In this document: piece by piece, positions 1-6,990 of the stretch | Layout of the letters: every line of letters begins with the position of its first letter | Position numbering within the stretch: position 1 is the stretch's first letter | Assembly: GCA_036847245.1 (NCBI GenBank) | Contig: DAIUAL010000065.1 | Coordinates: forward strand, 1 to 15,909 | Direction: 5' to 3' | Length of the DNA: 15,909 bases | From: UBA4661 sp002405405 | GTDB lineage: Bacteria; Bacteroidota; Ignavibacteria; Kapaibacteriales; UBA4661 | Translations under genes and position numbers: made by a program | The notes under the pieces: generated by a model | The model's database searches: none | What the model was told of the DNA's origin: nothing | The model's input: only the letters and a program-made list of their open reading frames with translations

Positions 1-36
1 AAAGCCGCTTACACTACAAAAAGTCTAAGCGGCTTT
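1..36 (-). terminator. Intrinsic terminator of the tRNA-Asn transcript
   Basis: A perfect 11-base inverted repeat, AAAGCCGCTTA (1-11) and TAAGCGGCTTT (26-36), encloses a 14-base loop. Read on the minus strand it lies just after the 3' end of the tRNA remnant and ends in a short T run at the window edge, so the full U tract cannot be seen. Its place suggests that it ends the host tRNA transcript and lies outside the element. Confidence 0.65.
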
Positions 37-41
37 ATTTG

Positions 42-83
42 CTCCGAAAGTAGGACTTGAACCTACGACCCTCTGATTAACAG
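42..83 (-). repeat. 3' part of tRNA-Asn(GTT); presumed att site core
   Basis: On the minus strand this stretch reads from the anticodon loop CTGTTAA (anticodon GTT) through the 3' anticodon stem, the variable loop, a perfect T arm (GTAGG-TTCAAGT-CCTAC), the 3' acceptor strand and a G discriminator. CCA is not encoded, because the next bases are CAAATAA. Bases beyond 83 do not pair with the anticodon stem and give no D arm, so the tRNA is only half present. Tyrosine recombinases often cross over in the anticodon loop of tRNA genes and leave the 3' half as a direct repeat. With an integrase gene about 110 bases away, the best reading is one attachment site (attL or attR) of an integrated element. 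The partner copy is outside the window. Confidence 0.8.
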
Positions 84-140
84 GCATCAGCAGACGTTTA
101 TTTTAAGCAGAAAACACGCTTTTTGCCATAAAAACGGCTA

Positions 141-195
141 CAACGTAACTCAACGTAACTTAACGTAACTCATTTTAGGTGCAGTGTAGGTGCAG
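141..195. repeat. Short tandem repeats between att site and integrase (likely arm sites)
   Basis: Three head-to-tail copies of the 10-mer (C/T)AACGTAACT occupy 141-170. Two copies of TAGGTGCAG (176-184 and 187-195, 11-base period) follow and end right at the integrase stop codon. Short direct repeats between the crossover site and int are typical of arm-type integrase or excisionase binding sites. The binding protein is inferred from position only. Confidence 0.55.
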
Positions 196-1239
196 TCATT
201 CCTCAACAAACTGTACCGTATTCAAAACGCTTGCAAGTTGCTGTGTGCGATGCTCTTTGTAATGATCGAGTGTAGTTTGTATCGAACTGTGTCGCATCAA
301 ATCTTTGATGTCTGCAATCGAAAGATTATTCTGAAAGAGCCGTGTTGAGAATGTTTTCCTGAAGGTGTGAAATGCTCTTCCATTTTTTGCAATACCGGCT
401 TCTGCTAATCCGGTGTTCAACGTGCGTGTCAGTCTGCTTGAACTACTTGGTTGCCACCGGAATATATGCTCATGCTCTCGTGGTTGTTGTTTGGCAAGCA
501 GTTTTAATTCTTTGATGATAGACAGCGCATGGGTACTGAGTGTTAGCCGATCTGTGCGCGTTTTATCTTTACTTACGATTGTTTGCCCTTTGATGCTTGA
601 CCAGGTGATACCAAGTGCTTCGGAAATTCGCAAGCCGGTGAGTTCTAAAAAGCGCAACAGCAAGTAAAACTCATAGTCAGTTTTTTTGAAATACCGGTAC
701 ATCGTGCGGAGTTCATCATCGCTCCATGTTTGAACAATTTTTTTTCGTGTCTTGCGGTAAAAGTCTTGATAATCGCGGAACATATCAATGCACCCTTTGC
801 GCTCTAACCAATGCACAAATGCACTGATGCTCCGCAAATACACATTGATACTCACATTTGATATGCTTGTTGTGCCGATGAATTCATGAATAGCATGGCG
901 TAGTGATTCTACTGAACAAATTTTGTCTGCATGGCTCACCAATACTGCTTTGTATGCTGTTTCGTATCCTTTTTGTGTTTTTGGCTCTAAAGCTGAAATC
1001 TTTGCCACCTTATATTCGCTCCATCGCTCCTCTATGGTTGGTCTGTGTGCGTATTGCAATGCACCGGTGAGATAGCGTTTAGCGTTGAGTTGCCGGAGCA
1101 TCTCTTTGGCTACTTTGCGGTTATCCGGTGTATCGTCCAAACCGGTGCTACGATTGACACCCTTGAACTTGATGTATAATTTGTTCGATCCTTGCCGAAC
1201 AAATATCGAGCCATGCAGTGTTTGTTTGGTTTTGGGCAT
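196..1239 (-). CDS. Tyrosine recombinase / integrase
   Basis: Site-specific recombinase that would integrate and excise the element at tRNA-Asn. All catalytic residues are visible (numbered from the TTG at 1287): Arg220 in TGLRISEALG, the beta-hairpin Lys in the SKDKTRTD segment, His307 and Arg310 in HTFR, His333 in LMRHSS and the Tyr343 nucleophile in DHYKEH. The first 50 or so residues resemble a small arm-binding domain, and residues about 85-170 are the SAM-like core-binding domain. I prefer the ATG at 1239 (347 residues), because the frame upstream offers only a TTG at 1287 (363 residues). No Shine-Dalgarno sequence supports either. The gene points toward the att site with the repeat block between, the usual layout at the end of an integrative element. 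Length is normal and the frame is intact. Confidence 0.95.
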   Translation of the reverse strand: MPKTKQTLHGSIFVRQGSNKLYIKFKGVNRSTGLDDTPDNRKVAKEMLRQLNAKRYLTGALQYAHRPTIEERWSEYKVAKISALEPKTQKGYETAYKAVLVSHADKICSVESLRHAIHEFIGTTSISNVSINVYLRSISAFVHWLERKGCIDMFRDYQDFYRKTRKKIVQTWSDDELRTMYRYFKKTDYEFYLLLRFLELTGLRISEALGITWSSIKGQTIVSKDKTRTDRLTLSTHALSIIKELKLLAKQQPREHEHIFRWQPSSSSRLTRTLNTGLAEAGIAKNGRAFHTFRKTFSTRLFQNNLSIADIKDLMRHSSIQTTLDHYKEHRTQQLASVLNTVQFVEE

Positions 1240-1301
1240 GCAATGATATTTCAATACGGTGTTGTAACTTAGGTTAGTTTTATTCAATTCTTTGTACCGC
1301 T

Positions 1302-1517
1302 ATGCTCAACGACAAATTTGCTCAAACTCTTGATGCAACTGCATCAGCGCAACCATCAAAAAAAGAACTTTTTGCAATAGCTCGTGAGCTTGCGGTGAGC
1401 TTGCGTCCACCGAACGCTCCTGCACCAACAATGACTGAAATAGTCAAGGAGTGTCGTATTGTTCGTGAGAAAAACTTCAAAGCAGGCAAACATAAAAAAC
1501 AATACCGCCATCCTTGA
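1302..1517 (+). CDS. Small hypothetical protein, antitoxin-like
   Basis: A 71-residue protein divergent from the integrase and followed 18 bases later by the DUF2442 gene, so the two are probably co-transcribed. I do not recognise a firm family. The middle (SKKELFAIARELAVSL) looks like an amphipathic helix. The C-terminal part is basic (KAGKHKKQYRHP) and preceded by TMTEIVKE, a pattern seen in small antitoxins with a regulatory helix. The composition looks protein-like and no better frame overlaps. An antitoxin or stability role is inferred only from size, charge and neighbour. The start is an ATG without a visible ribosome site. Confidence 0.55.
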   Translation: MLNDKFAQTLDATASAQPSKKELFAIARELAVSLRPPNAPAPTMTEIVKECRIVREKNFKAGKHKKQYRHP

Positions 1518-1535
1518 TGGCAATATTTGAATATC

Positions 1536-1811
1536 ATGCCCAAACGTATTTCTCCATATCAATCGCCCGACATCCTGCGTGTTGTACCGCTTGACAGTCT
1601 TGCGGTAGAAGTCCATTTTGCCGATGGCATAGCTGTGCAGTATTCTTTCAAAGCATTTGCAGAGGACAAAGAATCTGTATTCTACGCTCTGCATGATCCT
1701 CATGTATTTCAATCAGTGCGCGTTGTACATAACGCAAAAGCCATTCAGTTTCCCGAAGAAATTGACATTCATGGCTCGACACTCTACCACAGAGGAATAC
1801 GCACGAACTGA
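1536..1811 (+). CDS. DUF2442 family protein
   Basis: A protein of 91 residues counted from the ATG at 1536; a TTG nine bases upstream is a possible alternative start. It has the DUF2442 pattern: a strand with ILRVVPLDSLAVEVHFADG, a central region ending in a LHDPHVFQSVRV segment, and a closing IQFPEEIDIHGSTLY. DUF2442 proteins are small, of unknown biochemical function, and often sit in two-gene cassettes resembling toxin-antitoxin modules, usually with DUF4160. Here the partner is an unrelated 71-residue protein. The stop codon lies 21 bases from the convergent stop of the nuclease gene, so there is no room for a separate terminator. A role in element maintenance is a guess from context. Confidence 0.75.
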   Translation: MPKRISPYQSPDILRVVPLDSLAVEVHFADGIAVQYSFKAFAEDKESVFYALHDPHVFQSVRVVHNAKAIQFPEEIDIHGSTLYHRGIRTN

Positions 1812-1832
1812 TGCCCACCACCACACTCTTGG

Positions 1833-3083
1833 CTACATCGACAAACTTCGCTGTGCTTGTGCTTCTTCTTTCAAAGTACGCAAGAGAAATACTTCGTACA
1901 TCTTTGAAAGTGATAATTCAGAAATAAAATGCTCTTGATACACAACAACGGCATCTATACCCTTCTCTAAATTACCTTTTGCCTTAGCATCGTGTAACGA
2001 TGTTTTGGCTACACGGTTGAAGAGCGAAAAAAGTGTTTCCGTAAATGAATCATCAGGATCATCATACCACTGAATTTGCTTTTCGCTTTTGTGTTCATGC
2101 TCCTGCAAATACCGAAAAACTTGGTTGTTATCTATTTTTTTTCGCAACTCAAAAACTGCTTTTGTTGCTTTATCCGGCTTAAGTCGAAAAAACTCTTTCT
2201 TTTCACGAAAGTCCTCAAACTGCCTGTGTATGAGGTATTCGGCAGTTTCAGCATCGGCAAACTCCTCAGAGCATACAGGTTGCCAACTATGCGCCACGCC
2301 TTTGGATAAATCCTTTGCTCTACCATGAACATCTTTTGAATAACCAATCTTTATTTCACGAGAACTTGCCGATACCATAACATAGACATAACCTCGTATT
2401 GGAACATTGCGCTTTATCATTTTATGCTCAGGAATACTGCTACTAATTGCCGTTTTCATCTTCAATAAAACAGACTTTTTCTGTTCTTCCTCTAACTCCT
2501 TTTCTTCTTCTACTAACTTGTACCATCTATCAAATGGGCTGTAAAATCTAAATTGCGCTACGAATTCTTCAGCGATTAAGTTTTCATCCGGCTTAATAAG
2601 ATTATCTGCATCATCACGATCTACCGCTCTGTCGTATTTCTCCATTTCATCATCATATCGCTCGTTGATTTCTTCCCAATGTATTGCCTTAATCAAATCA
2701 ATGTGCGACATAACACGAGCTAAACCCAACAGAACATTTTCTTGTTCTTCTTCAACAACAGCATCATAATCAATGCCCGCTATTTCTTGCGCAACAAATA
2801 CTCTTCCATCTTCTTCGTATTTTCGTTCACACTGCGGGAATCGCTCAAAAAACTTTTTATTGCGCCATTGCCAAATTCCTTCAGAAACCGATTCTGGCAT
2901 GGTATCGTACCTTCTCCAATGCTCTTCGTGTGCTTCTGACACCGCCAAACATCGTAGCCACATTCGCGCTTGATACTCCATTGGGGCAAAGGGATCATCA
3001 ACAATGATTTTGTTCGCAAACAAGACTTCTTCAATCTTGCTTGGGAAACTCATTCGATCAAATGTTGGTATTCTGAGTGACAT
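1833..3083 (-). CDS. T5orf172-domain (GIY-YIG superfamily) nuclease-like protein
   Basis: A 416-residue protein whose residues about 231-301 match the T5orf172/MUG113 form of the GIY-YIG nuclease fold. GYVYV (231-235) is the GIY strand, KIGY (245-248) the YIG strand, and Arg255 the helix arginine. AEYLIHRQF (281-289) supplies Glu282 and His286, and REKKEFFRL closes the domain. GIY-YIG enzymes cut DNA using the Tyr, Arg and Glu residues. The N-terminal 230 residues are unusually acidic, with Glu/Asp-rich helical stretches at about 107-160 and 190-205, and I do not recognise them as a domain. The gene is divergent from the defence operon across a 469-base region that could hold promoters for both. 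A restriction, homing or regulatory role is possible. Nuclease activity is inferred from motifs only. Confidence 0.75.
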   Translation of the reverse strand: MSLRIPTFDRMSFPSKIEEVLFANKIIVDDPFAPMEYQARMWLRCLAVSEAHEEHWRRYDTMPESVSEGIWQWRNKKFFERFPQCERKYEEDGRVFVAQEIAGIDYDAVVEEEQENVLLGLARVMSHIDLIKAIHWEEINERYDDEMEKYDRAVDRDDADNLIKPDENLIAEEFVAQFRFYSPFDRWYKLVEEEKELEEEQKKSVLLKMKTAISSSIPEHKMIKRNVPIRGYVYVMVSASSREIKIGYSKDVHGRAKDLSKGVAHSWQPVCSEEFADAETAEYLIHRQFEDFREKKEFFRLKPDKATKAVFELRKKIDNNQVFRYLQEHEHKSEKQIQWYDDPDDSFTETLFSLFNRVAKTSLHDAKAKGNLEKGIDAVVVYQEHFISELSLSKMYEVFLLRTLKEEAQAQRSLSM

Positions 3084-3552
3084 ATTTCACCGCACTTTCT
3101 TCATTACGTGTTTAACTACGCCTAAACATTCTTAATCTCTCTCAGGAGTGAGTTTTATCCGTGCATACTTCTCATTTGTGGGCACTAATAATTGTAGCTA
3201 TTATAACAATCACACAATTTTTCATATCAGCACGAGGAGGTTAATGAGTTAAATTGGGATAGTAATTTATCTATGAAATATAAAGACTTCGCAGAGAAAT
3301 CTACTATAACTTTTTACTATTCCTAACTTAACGTAGATAAACTACATCATGTTTATCATTTCTTTCAAGCGTTTGACGCTAACGAGTCCCGTGGACTGCT
3401 TCTTTTGAAGTATCTACATTGGAATATCCCAAAAACCGCACACGGTTATTTCAGTAGTTACGCCCTGTACATTAGGTACTTTCTTTATTTTGTGAACATT
3501 GATAAAATGTGCGGACAAATGCTAAACATCTCCATAGATCAGGAAGAACTCA
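3084..3552. promoter_or_regulatory. Divergent intergenic region between nuclease and helicase genes
   Basis: These 469 AT-rich bases hold no convincing gene. They must contain the starts of both divergent transcripts. Visible elements: a weak sigma70-like pair TTGTGG (3176-3181) and TATTAT (3199-3204) with a 17-base spacer; a strong GAGGAGG (3234-3240) followed by ATG AGT TAA (3244-3252), a two-codon frame; a 17-codon frame at 3272-3325; and the small dyad AGCGTttgACGCT near 3367. The long leader (300 bases or more from the candidate promoter to the helicase start) could be regulatory. None of this is decisive. Confidence 0.4.
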
Positions 3553-6500
3553 ATGCCAATCATATATGACAATATCACGACAAAACTAACTGATGGTTTG
3601 AAGCAGACGCTAAAGATTTCTCAACGAACAGACTTTTGCGTGGGATATTTTAACCTGAGAGGCTGGAAAGAAATTGCAGACACCATTGATACCTTATCAG
3701 GGGCAACGGTAATGGAAGGAAAACATACTTTCCATCGTGTTTGCAGACTCCTTGTTGGAATGCAGAAAATGCCTCTCGATATTGTTCGTGATTCTTTCTT
3801 CAATGAGGATGGTCACATTATTGATCAAGCTGAAGCAGTAAAGCTCAAGAAACGTCTTGCTCAAGAATTTCGAGAACAACTCACCATCGGCATACCAACT
3901 GAAGCAGACGAACAGGCATTACGAAAATTGAGCCGTCAAATGAAAGAAGAAAAAGTGGTGGTAAAGCTGTACCTGCGTAATACACTTCATGCCAAGCTTT
4001 ATTTGGCATATAAAGAGGACACCTCTATACCACATATTGGTTTTTTAGGTAGTAGCAATCTAACATTAGCAGGTCTCGTTAGACAAAGCGAACTCAATAT
4101 AGATGTTGTTGAAACAGATGCGAATCAAACATTAGCAACATGGTTTGACGATCGTTGGAATGATCGATGGTGTATTGACATTACTAAGGAACTGATTGAA
4201 ATCATTGATAATTCATGGGCGGCTGATCGCTTGTTCTCACCATACCACATCTATCTCAAAATTGCCTATCACCTTTCTCGAGAAGCACGAGCGGGTATCA
4301 GCGAGTTCACACTGCCCAAGATATTTCAACAAAAGCTCTTAGACTTTCAACAAAAAGCTGTCTTGGTCGCGGCACATCATCTGCATAAACGTGGTGGTGT
4401 TATCATTGGTGATGTTGGCGGCTTAGGAAAAACTATTACTGCAACGGCATTAGCAAAACTCTTTGAAGATGACTTTTTTTTAGAAACGCTTATCATCTGC
4501 CCGAAGAACTTAGTCGAAATGTGGGAAGATTATGCCCATGCGTATCAGTTACGAGCAAAAGTTATTTCCCAAAGTACCGTGCAAACAACATTGCCAACTT
4601 TACGACGTTATCGACTTGTTATTATCGATGAGAGCCACAATCTCCGCAATGATCAAGGCAGTCGCTATCGTGCTATCAAATCCTATTTAGAAGAGAATGA
4701 TAGCAAAGTTATCCTCCTCTCCGCTACGCCCTATAACAAATCATATAGAGATCTGTCCAATCAACTGCGCCTATTTATTCCTGATGATAAAGATTTAGGG
4801 ATAAGCCCTGAACGATACATTGAAAGCATTGGCGGTCAAGTGCAGTTTAGCGCACGACATACAGAAACATTTATCCGTAGCATCAAAGCATTTGAGAATA
4901 GTCATTTCCCTGATGACTGGCGAGAAATGATGCGCTTGTACTTAGTACGTAGAACACGAAGCTTTATCAAAGGTAATTACGCCCAAACCGACTCCTCTAA
5001 TGGTAGAAAGTTTTTGACATTTGCCGATGGCTCAAAGTCTTATTTCCCTGACCGTGTTCCCAAACGTGTTGAATATGTTTTTAACCCGAACGACCCCAAC
5101 GATCAATATGCACAATTATACTCTGCCCAAGTCGTAACTATTGTTAATGCCCTCAAGTTGCCGAGATACGGACTACAGCCATATGTTGAATCAAACCCAA
5201 CGATCAAAGCGTCCAAGCAAGAAAATGATATCATAAAAAACCTCAGTCATGCAGGGCGCAGACTGATGGGGTTTTGTAGAACAAATCTCTTCAAGCGTTT
5301 AGAAAGTAGTGGCTACTCTTTTTTACTCTCCCTCAGTCGTCATGTTTTGAGGAACTATGTTTTTGTTTATGCCTTGCAGAATAATTTACCCATTCCTCTC
5401 GGAAAAAATATCTCGCAGAATTTAGATAGTTTCTTGAGTGGTGATGTTGATGCGGAGAATGATAGTGAAGATACTAACGATATGAATCTCATTCTCAACG
5501 AAGCAACGTATTTGCAAAAGGCACAAGAGCTTTACAAACTCTTTGAAAGCGATAGTTACAAAAATCGTTTCGATTGGTTAGGCAGTGAGTTTTTTAAAAA
5601 TTCATTAGAGAAAGACCTTATCAAGGATAGCAAGAACATTATCACTATTCTCACCATTGGTAAAGGTTGGAATCCCGATCATGATAGACAGCTTAATGCT
5701 CTCTATGACCTCTTGACAAAACAACACATCAAAGAAAAAGTATTAGTATTCACACAATTTGCCGATACTGCCTGCTATCTTACAGAGCAACTCAAAAGAA
5801 AAGGCATCACGCAGATTGAAAGCGTTACCGGCGATAGCGAACACCCTACTCATGTGGCACACCGCTTCAGCCCGAGGAGCAATCAAAAACCTGAGATTAT
5901 CAACAACGGACAGGAACTGCGCGTGTTAATTACAACGGATGTCTTGAGTGAAGGACAAAACCTACAAGATGCTCACATCATTGTCAATTATGATTTACCT
6001 TGGGCTATTATTCGCCTTATTCAGCGTGCAGGGCGTGTTGATCGTATTGGTCAGCAAGCAGAAACTATTCTGTGCTACTCGTTTTTACCCGAAGATGGCA
6101 TTGAGAAGATTATCAAGCTACGCCATACATTGACTCACCGTATCGAGGAAAATGCTCAGGTTGTCGGGAGTGATGAAACATTCTTTGATGGCGACCCTGT
6201 AAATCTTGCTGACTTGTATAATGAAAAATCCGGCATTTTAGATGGGGAGAATGATGATGCAGAAGTAGATTTGGCATCGCTCGCATATCAAATTTGGAAA
6301 AATGCTACCGATGCAAATCCTGAACTACACAAACTCATTCCTGATTTGCCCAATGTACTGTATGCTACCAAACATAACGATGAAGCTCCTGATAAAGAAG
6401 GTGTCATTGTCTATAGCAGAACAGCAGAGGAGAATGATGTACTGGCGTGGGTAGATACCAAAGGAAATATCATTACCCAGTCGCAATACACTATACTCAA

Positions 6501-6930
6501 AGCGGCACATTGTACGCCTGATACCAAGCCGAAATACAAAGTGCCACAACATCATTCCTTAGTCAAAAGTGCAATGGACTTTATTCGTGATGAAGAAAAA
6601 AATATCGGTGGCTCACTCGGTAAAAAAACAGGTGTGAAGTATCGTGTGTATATGCGTCTTGACCGTTACTGCAAAGAGAACGAAGGTACATTGTTTGTTA
6701 ATGAGCAACTTAAAAAAGCAGTGGATGATATTTACAAGTATCCCCTGAAAGAGTTTGCACGAGAAACTTTGAACCGACAACTCAAAGCAGGCATTGCAGA
6801 CGACAAATTAGCTGACTTGGTTACATCACTCCGTGAAGAAGAGAAATTAGTCATTGTCAATGCAGACGAACAACCCAATAGAGATCCACAAATTATTTGC
6901 TCGTTGGGCTTATCAAATTCACATTCGTAG
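3553..6930 (+). CDS. PLD-like nuclease fused to SNF2-type helicase (anti-phage helicase)
   Basis: A 1125-residue fusion. The N-terminal domain (about 1-210) is phospholipase D-like, with one HKD signature: HAKLYL (146-151) and GSSNLT (166-171). PLD-fold nucleases with one HKD work as dimers. A superfamily 2 helicase follows: FQQKAV (Q-motif-like, 265-270), Walker A GDVGGLGKT (286-294), DESH (359-362), SATP (390-393), and in the second RecA lobe TDVLSEGQNLQ and QRAGRVDRIGQ (about 824-834). The last 250 residues have no motif I know. Such helicases translocate on DNA and often act with methyltransferases in restriction-like defence. It is the first gene of a same-strand group, with the methylase ATG 60 bases after its stop. 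The start at 3553 fits the conserved MPIIYDNI beginning; GGAAG lies 9 bases upstream. The frame is intact. Confidence 0.9.
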   Translation: MPIIYDNITTKLTDGLKQTLKISQRTDFCVGYFNLRGWKEIADTIDTLSGATVMEGKHTFHRVCRLLVGMQKMPLDIVRDSFFNEDGHIIDQAEAVKLKKRLAQEFREQLTIGIPTEADEQALRKLSRQMKEEKVVVKLYLRNTLHAKLYLAYKEDTSIPHIGFLGSSNLTLAGLVRQSELNIDVVETDANQTLATWFDDRWNDRWCIDITKELIEIIDNSWAADRLFSPYHIYLKIAYHLSREARAGISEFTLPKIFQQKLLDFQQKAVLVAAHHLHKRGGVIIGDVGGLGKTITATALAKLFEDDFFLETLIICPKNLVEMWEDYAHAYQLRAKVISQSTVQTTLPTLRRYRLVIIDESHNLRNDQGSRYRAIKSYLEENDSKVILLSATPYNKSYRDLSNQLRLFIPDDKDLGISPERYIESIGGQVQFSARHTETFIRSIKAFENSHFPDDWREMMRLYLVRRTRSFIKGNYAQTDSSNGRKFLTFADGSKSYFPDRVPKRVEYVFNPNDPNDQYAQLYSAQVVTIVNALKLPRYGLQPYVESNPTIKASKQENDIIKNLSHAGRRLMGFCRTNLFKRLESSGYSFLLSLSRHVLRNYVFVYALQNNLPIPLGKNISQNLDSFLSGDVDAENDSEDTNDMNLILNEATYLQKAQELYKLFESDSYKNRFDWLGSEFFKNSLEKDLIKDSKNIITILTIGKGWNPDHDRQLNALYDLLTKQHIKEKVLVFTQFADTACYLTEQLKRKGITQIESVTGDSEHPTHVAHRFSPRSNQKPEIINNGQELRVLITTDVLSEGQNLQDAHIIVNYDLPWAIIRLIQRAGRVDRIGQQAETILCYSFLPEDGIEKIIKLRHTLTHRIEENAQVVGSDETFFDGDPVNLADLYNEKSGILDGENDDAEVDLASLAYQIWKNATDANPELHKLIPDLPNVLYATKHNDEAPDKEGVIVYSRTAEENDVLAWVDTKGNIITQSQYTILKAAHCTPDTKPKYKVPQHHSLVKSAMDFIRDEEKNIGGSLGKKTGVKYRVYMRLDRYCKENEGTLFVNEQLKKAVDDIYKYPLKEFARETLNRQLKAGIADDKLADLVTSLREEEKLVIVNADEQPNRDPQIICSLGLSNSHS

Positions 6931-6990
6931 GCATAGTAACAAAACAACAAAGAGATGACAAGAATACACTCTAACAATTAAAAAACTCCA

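Noticed and set aside
42..120. Complete tRNA-Asn gene
   Set aside because: Only the 3' half is present. Beyond base 83 there is no 5' anticodon stem, D arm or acceptor strand.
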